Under the pieces are notes generated by a model. That model did no database searches, had not been told where the DNA came from, and saw only the letters and a list, made by a program, of their open reading frames with translations. Positions 57,585 through 64,000 of a stretch of DNA of 64,000 nucleotides are shown here, in pieces. This DNA comes from Micromonospora matsumotoense (GTDB lineage Bacteria > Actinomycetota > Actinomycetes > Mycobacteriales > Micromonosporaceae). A program made the translations under genes and the position numbers. How positions within the stretch are numbered: the first letter of the stretch is position 1; every line of letters starts with the position of its first letter. The DNA lies in assembly GCF_900091525.1 (NCBI RefSeq), contig NZ_FMCU01000003.1, positions 62,001 to 126,000 on the forward strand. Reading direction: 5' to 3'.

Positions 57585-58290
57585 CGAGCAGGCCGGCGAG
57601 GCGCTTCTTCCGGCTGTTCTCGCGGACGATCCAGGCCACGTCGCTGTCGTCGGCGGCGGCCAGCGCCCGGAACGGCGGCAGGCCGGCAGTCGGATCGGCC
57701 GCCACCGCGACACTCCAGCAGTAGCCCAGCGCCTGACGCAACGCCCGGACGTCGTCGTCGCGACGCCGGCCGGCCGGCAGGGCGGCCAGCCCCGCCGTCG
57801 CCCGTTCGCACAGTGCGACGGCGCGGGCGGCGGCCTCCGGGACGGCCAGCAGGCGCGGTTCGCACACCGCCGCGACGGCTGCCCGCCGGACCAGCGGGTG
57901 CGGGTCCCCGACCCAGGCCGTGCCGAGGTCGAGCAGACGCGGCAGGTCGGCGTCGCCGAGACGCTGCAACGCCAGGGCCACCGCCTCGCGTACCCGCCAG
58001 CGGGCGTCGGTCGCGTGGTCGTGCAGGCGTGCCTCGATGCCTGCCCGGGTCCGCGCGCCTGCGGCCAGCAGTCGGCCGAGACCGAGCACCCCGCAGAACA
58101 CCAGATACTCGTCGTCGGTGGCGATCAGCCGATCGAACGAGGCGGGCTCCCCCTCGTCGGCGACGGCCTGGGCCAGCTCAAGGTTGGCCCGTGGCCCAGG
58201 CAGCCCCGAGTGCTCCCGCAGGAAGGCCGGCCAGCGCGCGGGATCGGACCCCCGCAACTCGACCCGGTACTGGTCACGCCGGTTCACCAT
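57535..58290 (-). CDS. HEAT-repeat-like protein
   Basis: 251-aa helical repeat protein. Segments RLLAAGARTRAGIEARLHDH, WRVREAVALALQRLGDADLP and PLVRRAAVAAVCEPRLLAVP have the spacing of HEAT repeats. It probably binds protein or nucleic acid. ATG 58290; the last 50 bases overlap the end of the upstream convergent gene. Function unknown. Confidence 0.75.
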   Translation of the reverse strand: MVNRRDQYRVELRGSDPARWPAFLREHSGLPGPRANLELAQAVADEGEPASFDRLIATDDEYLVFCGVLGLGRLLAAGARTRAGIEARLHDHATDARWRVREAVALALQRLGDADLPRLLDLGTAWVGDPHPLVRRAAVAAVCEPRLLAVPEAAARAVALCERATAGLAALPAGRRRDDDVRALRQALGYCWSVAVAADPTAGLPPFRALAAADDSDVAWIVRENSRKKRLAGLLVSGGVRPAGAARPTSD

Positions 58291-58351
58291 CGCAGCGTAA
58301 CCCGGATGACGCGCACGGCGGGCCGCCCGGCCATCCCGGGTCGCCGCCGCA

Positions 58352-59578
58352 CTAGCGCAGCGACCGGAAGGCGGCGCGCAACTCATCGGCGAACACCATC
58401 GGCTGTTCCCAGGCCGCGAAGTGCCCACCCTTGTCGAGCTTGTGGAAGTAGATCAGGTGGGGATACGCCTGCTCGGCCCAACTCTGCGGGGCCTCGTAGA
58501 GCTCGTCGGGAAAGACGCTCACCGCGACGGGCACGGACACCCCCTTGGCGGCGAAGAAGGACAGCTTGTTCTCCGCGTACAGCCGGGCGGCGGAGATCGC
58601 CGTGTTCGTCAGCCAGTAGAGCGAGATGTTGTCCAGCACGTCGTCGCGGGTGAGGCCCTCGGTGGCACCCTGGAACACCCGCGAGATCAGCTCCAGGCTG
58701 CGCGCGTCGTGGTCGAGCAGGAAGGACGCCAGGCCGACCGGGGAATCCGCCAGGCCGGTCAGCGTCTGCGGTCGGGTCGCCATCATCAGGGCGTACGCGA
58801 CGTGCTTCCAGACGTAGTCCAGCTCGGTGGCCGCGCGCATCTCGTCCTCGGACAGGCCCGACGGCAGCGAGCCCAGGGCGTCGTTCGCCCCGGTCGTGTC
58901 GCCCTGGAACAGCTTGTCGATCTCGGGGGGCACCGCGCCCGGCATGTTGGTGTGGATGCCGAGCAGCCCAGGCGGTGCCTGCACACCCATCTGGTCCACG
59001 ACGACCGCACCCCAGTCGCCGCCCTGCGCCACGAACCGCTGGTAGCCGAGGCGCGTCATCAGCTCGGTCCAGGCGGTGGCGATCTTCTCCGGGTTCCAGC
59101 CCGACCCGGTCGGCTTGCCCGAGAAGCCGTGCCCCGGCAGCGACGGGATCACCAGGTGGAACGCGTCCGACGCGCTCGCGCCGTGCGCCGTGGGATCGGT
59201 CAACGGCTCGATGATCTTCAGCTGTTCGATCACCGATCCGGGCCAGCCGTGCGTGACGATGAGCGGCAGCGCGTCCTCGTGCGTCGACCGGACGTGGATG
59301 AAGTGGATGTCCACCCCGTCGATGGTCGTCACGAACTGCGGCAGGGTGTTCAGCCGCGCCTCGACCCTGCGCCAGTCGTAGTCCCGCTCCCAGTAGCGGG
59401 CGACGGCCTGGATCGTGGCCAGCGGAACGCCCTGCGACTGGTCGTCGACGGTCTCCTTCTCCGGCCATCGGGTCGCCGCGATACGTCGGCGCAGGTCGTC
59501 GAGGTCCGCCTCGGGGATGTCCACCGAGAACGGCCGGATCTCCGTGGTGCCGGGTCGCGTCCTGGTCCTGACCGCCAT
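58352..59578 (-). CDS. Epoxide hydrolase (EHN-type alpha/beta hydrolase)
   Basis: 408 aa. The N-terminal EHN domain (FSVDIPEADLDDLRRRIAAT, then VPLATIQAVARYWERDYDWR) is followed by the hydrolase core: oxyanion HGWPGS, nucleophile Asp in GGDWGA, PGHGFSGKP, and GGHFAAWEQP with the catalytic histidine. It converts epoxides to diols; the physiological substrate is unknown. ATG 59578 has a GAGAGGA ribosome site. It may be a detoxification gene, unrelated to the T7SS genes on either side. Confidence 0.9.
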   Translation of the reverse strand: MAVRTRTRPGTTEIRPFSVDIPEADLDDLRRRIAATRWPEKETVDDQSQGVPLATIQAVARYWERDYDWRRVEARLNTLPQFVTTIDGVDIHFIHVRSTHEDALPLIVTHGWPGSVIEQLKIIEPLTDPTAHGASASDAFHLVIPSLPGHGFSGKPTGSGWNPEKIATAWTELMTRLGYQRFVAQGGDWGAVVVDQMGVQAPPGLLGIHTNMPGAVPPEIDKLFQGDTTGANDALGSLPSGLSEDEMRAATELDYVWKHVAYALMMATRPQTLTGLADSPVGLASFLLDHDARSLELISRVFQGATEGLTRDDVLDNISLYWLTNTAISAARLYAENKLSFFAAKGVSVPVAVSVFPDELYEAPQSWAEQAYPHLIYFHKLDKGGHFAAWEQPMVFADELRAAFRSLR

Positions 59579-60067
59579 GGATGCTTCCTCTCTGCCTGAG
59601 TTCACGCCGCGCGGAGGTGAATCATGAGGTGAGGGGACTGCCGAGTGGTGTGCCGGGTCGACCTGGGCACGCCGCCGTCACATCTCGCAGCCTAGAACGC
59701 CACGACCGGCGCTCGCGGCGATACGCCTTCGACAGGCGGCCGGTTCATCCCGAGTGACCGCCGACGGCACGACGGCATCCGTGCAGTTCAAGGCAACCAC
59801 GACCAACGCCCGACGAAGAAGGAACATGCCGCCGGCCAGAGCAGCCCGCCGCACGGGACGGTGATCCGGTCGTGGGACCAGCCTGCCGGGCGGTGGCAGG
59901 CCGGTCCGGGTCGACATCTGCCCGGCCCGGGGACCGTTGGCGGTGGAACGGCTAACCATTGCGGCGACATAGCGGTAACGGAGCGGCGCGGACACCGCTA
60001 TATCGGCCCCATTGAGTCGATCATGAACCTCGACGCGCCCCAGGCAGGCCAACTGCCGTGGTAGCAA
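59579..60067. other. 489-bp spacer upstream of epoxide hydrolase, downstream of eccC
   Basis: No convincing gene: the open frames here lack codon bias and family resemblance. It carries the epoxide hydrolase promoter region near its left edge and copy 2 of the hairpin repeat at its right edge (59961-60025), which can terminate eccC transcription. Confidence 0.6.
59961..60025. repeat. Hairpin repeat, copy 2
   Basis: Stem ATAGCGGT (59969-59976) pairs with ACCGCTAT (59994-60001), followed by TCGGCCCC and GAGTCGATCATG. Bases 59989-60025 match 25409-25445 at about 30 of 37 positions. It ends 43 bases past the eccC stop, on the far side of transcription from it. Confidence 0.6.
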
Positions 60068-63000
60068 TCAGTGGGGTGGGACCTGGGGGAGTTGGACGAG
60101 TTGGGCGCCGTGGCGGCGGGTGAAGAGCCAGCCCCGGCCGGCCGGCAGCCGCTGCGGCTTGATGGTGCCGAACAGCGCGCCCTCCTCGCGCGGGCCGGAC
60201 ATCATGATGCCCGGGGAGGCCAGCTCCCTGATCCGCCCGATCACCGGGTCGAACATGGCCCGCCCGGCACCACCGATGCGCCGGGTCAGCACCAGGTGCA
60301 GACCGATGTCGCGGGCCTGCGGCAGGAACTCCAGCAGCGACGCCAACGGGTTGACCGCCGCCCCGGCCACCAGGTCGTAGTCGTCCACCAGCAGGTACAG
60401 CTCCGGGCCCTTCCACCAACTGCGGTCGCGCAACTGCTCGGCCGTCACGTCCCGGCCGGGCAGCCGCTCCTTCATCACCGTCGCCACCTGGGTGACCAGT
60501 TCGGCGGTGACCTGCGGGGAGGTGCCGTAGCCGATCAGGTGCTCGGACTCCACCGCGCCGAGCAGGCTGCGCCGGAAGTCGACCAGGATGATCCGGGCCT
60601 GCGCCGGGTCGTTGCCCTCGACGATGCTGCGGGCCAGCCCCCGCAGGAAGGTGCTCTTGCCGCACTCGATGTCCCCGAAGAGCAGCAGGTGCGGCTCGGC
60701 GGTGAAGTCGAGGCGTACCGGCTGGAGGTCGGTCTCGGCGATGCCGATCGGGATCAGCCCGCCCTGCGCGGCGGGCAGGGCCTCGTAGGGCAGCTCGGCG
60801 GGGAGCAGCCGGACCGCCGGGGCACCCGCCGACGTCCAGTGCTGCTGCACCCGCGTGACCAGGTCGGCCAACGCGTCCGGCAGGTCGTCCACCACCGGCC
60901 GGCCGTCCAGCCGGGGCAGGCCGGCGAGGAAGTGCAGGCCGTCCGGGGTCAACCCGTGGCCGTGCTGCTCGGGCACGTTCACCGCGGCCCGCCGGTTGAT
61001 CACCGAGTCGGCCGGCTCGCCGAGGCGCAGCTCCACCTTCGCGCCGAACATGTCCCGCACCGCCGGCCGGACGTCCATCCACCGGTTGGTCGTGGCCAGG
61101 ATGTGGATGCCGTACCCCAGGCCCCGGTTGGCCAGCTCGGTGACCAGGGGCTCCAGGTCCTCGAACTCGGCCCGCAGCGCCGACCAACCGTCCACCACCA
61201 GGAACACGTCACCGAACGGGTCCTCCCGGAACCGCCCGTCCCGGCGGGCCCGCCGGTAGGCCGCCACACCCTCCACCGCGTGCGTGCTGAACAACGCGTC
61301 CCGGGCCTGCATCAACCCGTGCAGCTCGGCGATGGTACGCCGGACCTTGTCCACCTCCCGCCGGCTGGCCACCCCGCCGACGTGCGGCAGGCCACCGAGC
61401 GCGGCCAGGGTGCCGCCACCGAAGTCCAGGCAGTAGAACTGCGCCTCGCGCGGGGTGTTGCCCAGCGCCAGGCTGGTGACCAGGGTGCGCAGCAGGTTGC
61501 TCTTGCCGGTCTGCGGTGCGCCTACCACCATCACGTTGCCGGCCGCCCCGGCCAGATCCAGCCAGAGCGGGTCGCGGCGCTGCTCCAACGGCTTGTCCAC
61601 GATGCCGGCCACCCCGTGCAGCGCGCCGTGCCGGTCCTCGGCGGCGATCGTCAGACCGCGCTGCGGGGACTCCAGCACCGGCGGCAGCAACACGTCGAGC
61701 GTCGGCGGCTCCTCCAGCGGCGGCAGCCAGACCTGGTGGGCCGCCGGCCCACGCCCCTCCATCCGGGCCACCAGCACGTCGAGCAGGCTCTCCCCGACGT
61801 GCTCGTCCACCGGGGTCGGCGTCGGCTCGTCCGGTGCGTCGTCGGTGGCCAGCGGGACGTAGTCGGTGGTGTAGTCGCGTACCGGGTCGATCAGCCGGCC
61901 GCCGACGGTGGGCACCCCGCCGTGCTGCCGGACCGCCCCCGAGACGTACGCGGCCTTGAACCGGATCAGGCCCTCGGTGCCCGCCTTGAGATAGCCGTGC
62001 CCCGGCGAGCGGGGCAACTCGTAGGCGTCGGCCACCCCGAGCACCGCGCGCGACTCCATCGAGGAGAACGTCCGCAGCCCCAGCCGGTAGGACAGGTGTG
62101 TCTCCAGGCCACGCAGCCGCCCCTCCTCCAGCCGCTGCGAGGCCAGCAGCAGGTGCATGCCCAGTGACCGGCCCACCCGGCCGATCTGCACGAACATGTC
62201 GATGAAGTCCGGCCGGGCGCTGAGCAGCTCGCTGAACTCGTCCACCACGATCAGCAGGCTGGGCAGCGGGGCCAGCGGCACCCCGGCCGCGCGGGCCCGC
62301 TCGTAGTCGCGCTGTGAGGCGTAGTTGCCGGCCCGGCGCAGCAGCTCCTGCCGGCGGGTGATCTCGCCCTGGATCGCGCCGAGCATCCGGTCGACCAGGA
62401 ACAACTCGTCGGCCAGGTTGGTGATCACGGCGCTGGTGTGCGGCAACCGGTCCAGCGCGGCGAAGGTGGCGCCGCCCTTGAAGTCGACCAGCACCAGGTT
62501 GAGGATCTCCGGGCTGTGCGTGACGGTCAGCGCCAGCACCAGCGTACGCAGCAGCTCGCTCTTGCCGGAGCCGGTGGCACCGACGAGCAGCCCGTGCGGG
62601 CCCATCCCCTCCTGGGCGGACTCCTTGAGGTCCAGCTCGATCGGCCGGCCGTTCTCGTTGACCCCGATCGGCACCCGCAGCCGGCTGCGGTTGGGCCGGC
62701 TGCCCCAGGCGTCGGTCAGGTCCAGCTCGTACGGGTCACCGAGGCCGAGCAGGTCGGCCAGCCCCAGATCGGTGGCGACGGCCGGCTGGTCGGCGTACGA
62801 CGCGGCGGACAGCCGCAGTGGCGACAGCTCCCGGGCCAGCACCTCGGCCCGTGCCGGGTCGAGCGTGTCGGCCCGACCGACCCGGGTGGTGCCGTCCATC
62901 GTGGTGCCCGAGATGGTGCCGTCCTCGGCGACGTCGAGCACCACCGAACTCTCGTCGAGCAGGCGCGGGGGGCGACCGGCGAGATCCAGCAGGGTCACCC

Positions 63001-64000
63001 CGGCGACCCCGCCCTCGGTCATCAGGTGGTCGGAGCCGGCGACCTGCCCGCCGTCGATCACCACCAGCACGTACGGCGCGACCGTCGCCGTCGCCGTCGG
63101 GTCGAAGCGCGGCCGGTTGGCGAGCACGTCGACGAGCATCGCCTCCAGGGCCACCACGGTCGGGGCGAAGAGCCGGATCGGCCCGACCGCGTCCAGTTTG
63201 GTCGGGTGCCGGGCGTGCGGCAGCCACTTCACCCACTCCCACCCGGCCCGGCGGTCGGGGTCGACGCAGAGCGCGACCAGCAGGTCGTCGGGGGCGTGGA
63301 AGGTGGTCAACTGGGCCACCACCGCGCGGACCAGCCCGCGTACGGCGTCGTCGGTGCCGCGCAGGTGGACGTGGGAGAAGTCGCGCAGCGCGATCGCCAC
63401 CGGCAGGTCGGGCACCACCGAGTAGGTGGCGACGAACCGGCGCAGCGCCAGCGCGCAGAGCGGCTCCAGCTCGTCCACCGGTCGGGTCTGCGGCGGGATC
63501 AGCGGGGTGGCGACCTCCTGCGGGCCGAGCCCGATCCGCACCACGCTGAAGTCGGCGTCGCCCCGGCGGCGCTCCCAGAGCCGGCCACTGGTCACCGTGG
63601 ACCACAGCGAGTCCGGGTCGGGGTGTCGGTAGTGGATGGCCTCCCGCTGCTGGCGGACCGTGTTGCGGACCTGGGCCCGCAACTGGGCGAGGCGGCGCAG
63701 GTACTGCCGGCGCGACTCGATCATCTCGCGCTTGCCCGGCCCGGACTGGTTGACCACCATCACCGCGATCATGCCGAGGATGGAGACCCCGTACATGCCA
63801 CCGACCACATAGGTCATCACCCCGCCGCGCTGCATGCCCATCATCAGGCCCATCGCGGCGGCACCGGCCGCCATCGGCAGGATCATCAGCATCCGGGTCC
63901 AGCCCCGGCCGCCCGCCGCCGGCACCTCCGGCGGCGGATCGAGGATCACCTCCCCGGTCGGCAGCGAGGGCGCCGGCCGGCGGGGTGGACGCTTGACGAC
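60068..64000 (-). CDS. eccC: Type VII secretion FtsK/SpoIIIE ATPase EccC (5' end beyond the window)
   Basis: ESX motor ATPase, at least 1310 aa visible; the frame runs open through the right edge (VVKRPPRRPAPSLPTGE continues upstream), so a few N-terminal residues are missing. Two membrane helices (about residues 35-80 of the visible part) precede three ATPase domains: D1 GATGSGKSELL with VVDEFSELL, D2 GAPQTGKSNLL with VVDGWSAL, D3 GDIECGKSTFL with VDDYDLVAG. D1 keeps the full Walker B acidic pair; D2 and D3 lack the catalytic glutamate, as is common in EccC. D2-D3 bind substrate signal motifs and drive WXG100 export. Confidence 0.95.
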   Translation of the reverse strand, partial: VVKRPPRRPAPSLPTGEVILDPPPEVPAAGGRGWTRMLMILPMAAGAAAMGLMMGMQRGGVMTYVVGGMYGVSILGMIAVMVVNQSGPGKREMIESRRQYLRRLAQLRAQVRNTVRQQREAIHYRHPDPDSLWSTVTSGRLWERRRGDADFSVVRIGLGPQEVATPLIPPQTRPVDELEPLCALALRRFVATYSVVPDLPVAIALRDFSHVHLRGTDDAVRGLVRAVVAQLTTFHAPDDLLVALCVDPDRRAGWEWVKWLPHARHPTKLDAVGPIRLFAPTVVALEAMLVDVLANRPRFDPTATATVAPYVLVVIDGGQVAGSDHLMTEGGVAGVTLLDLAGRPPRLLDESSVVLDVAEDGTISGTTMDGTTRVGRADTLDPARAEVLARELSPLRLSAASYADQPAVATDLGLADLLGLGDPYELDLTDAWGSRPNRSRLRVPIGVNENGRPIELDLKESAQEGMGPHGLLVGATGSGKSELLRTLVLALTVTHSPEILNLVLVDFKGGATFAALDRLPHTSAVITNLADELFLVDRMLGAIQGEITRRQELLRRAGNYASQRDYERARAAGVPLAPLPSLLIVVDEFSELLSARPDFIDMFVQIGRVGRSLGMHLLLASQRLEEGRLRGLETHLSYRLGLRTFSSMESRAVLGVADAYELPRSPGHGYLKAGTEGLIRFKAAYVSGAVRQHGGVPTVGGRLIDPVRDYTTDYVPLATDDAPDEPTPTPVDEHVGESLLDVLVARMEGRGPAAHQVWLPPLEEPPTLDVLLPPVLESPQRGLTIAAEDRHGALHGVAGIVDKPLEQRRDPLWLDLAGAAGNVMVVGAPQTGKSNLLRTLVTSLALGNTPREAQFYCLDFGGGTLAALGGLPHVGGVASRREVDKVRRTIAELHGLMQARDALFSTHAVEGVAAYRRARRDGRFREDPFGDVFLVVDGWSALRAEFEDLEPLVTELANRGLGYGIHILATTNRWMDVRPAVRDMFGAKVELRLGEPADSVINRRAAVNVPEQHGHGLTPDGLHFLAGLPRLDGRPVVDDLPDALADLVTRVQQHWTSAGAPAVRLLPAELPYEALPAAQGGLIPIGIAETDLQPVRLDFTAEPHLLLFGDIECGKSTFLRGLARSIVEGNDPAQARIILVDFRRSLLGAVESEHLIGYGTSPQVTAELVTQVATVMKERLPGRDVTAEQLRDRSWWKGPELYLLVDDYDLVAGAAVNPLASLLEFLPQARDIGLHLVLTRRIGGAGRAMFDPVIGRIRELASPGIMMSGPREEGALFGTIKPQRLPAGRGWLFTRRHGAQLVQLPQVPPH

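Noticed and set aside
59678..60067. 129-codon open frame on the minus strand after eccC
   Set aside because: No ribosome site, no family resemblance, low coding bias, and it spans the hairpin repeat.

Overview
The window is high-GC actinobacterial DNA with GTG-rich starts, GTGA/ATGA start-stop overlaps, WhiB proteins, a mycothiol-type SigR/RsrA pair, Ni-SOD, XRE/DUF397 pairs and a type VII secretion (ESX) locus. The protein repertoire and the order of genes point to Micromonosporaceae, most likely Micromonospora or a close relative; that assignment is inference from memory, not from a search. I saw no rRNA, tRNA, CRISPR array or intact transposase gene.

Layout. 0-9.6 kb: end of pta plus ackA, two tandem lipoprotein alpha/beta hydrolases, a quinone-reductase-like gene with a palindromic operator, malic enzyme, a divergent Ni-SOD maturation protease / Ni-SOD pair whose downstream genes (GNAT, RsbW-like ATPase) are start-stop coupled, a lipid kinase, and whiB1 behind a 440-bp upstream region with two CRP-type sites. 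9.6-13.4 kb: an assimilatory sulfur operon on the minus strand (short leader peptide, attenuator-like hairpins, sulfite reductase, a 52-aa zinc-ribbon-like protein, APS reductase, chelatase). 13.4-14.3 kb: gene-free and repeat-rich, with a MITE-like element bounded by inverted repeats and a hexanucleotide repeat. 14.3-20.6 kb: a glycan locus (two GT39-type membrane glycosyltransferases, a GH26-like glycosidase, a cellulose-synthase-type GT2). 20.7-27.8 kb: PdtaS-type histidine kinase, SIS-domain sugar isomerase, TPR protein, drug-efflux MFS with TetR regulator and two operators. 27.8-30.1 kb: small-gene cassette around an XRE regulator, with a 299-bp tandem duplication that left two DUF397 genes and a broken XRE tail. 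30.2-37.3 kb: GNAT, biotinyl carrier, bL37, RsrA/SigR, a hydrolase, a WhiB, SRAP protein, aroA and rsgA; together with whiB1 and pdtaS this resembles the M. tuberculosis Rv3219-Rv3228 neighbourhood. 37.3-47.3 kb: repeat and G-rich spacer, hisN, EamA-like transporter, GT4, STAS/ATPase proteins, a NarL-type two-component system, prs, glpK. 47.3-64 kb: a membrane protein with a kinase-N-lobe-like start, a beta-helix/AAA fusion, a second GT39-GT2-GH26 operon, then eccE, a proline-rich T7SS-linked gene, a HEAT protein, an epoxide hydrolase and eccC, which runs off the right edge.

The most interesting structure is the duplicated GT39-GT2-GH26 module (16.3-20.5 kb and 50.5-54.8 kb). In both copies the three genes are linked by 4-base start/stop overlaps, the GH26 proteins are the same length, and all catalytic motifs are kept. 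The gene order differs, and the second copy is coupled directly to a beta-helix/AAA ATPase beside ESX genes. I infer a dedicated envelope-glycan synthesis and trimming machine that exists in two versions, the second possibly tied to type VII secretion.

Other recurring themes are leaderless-type promoters (a TANNNT hexamer 6-7 bases before the start codon at seven genes), translational coupling, and several families of simple or hairpin repeats in spacers.
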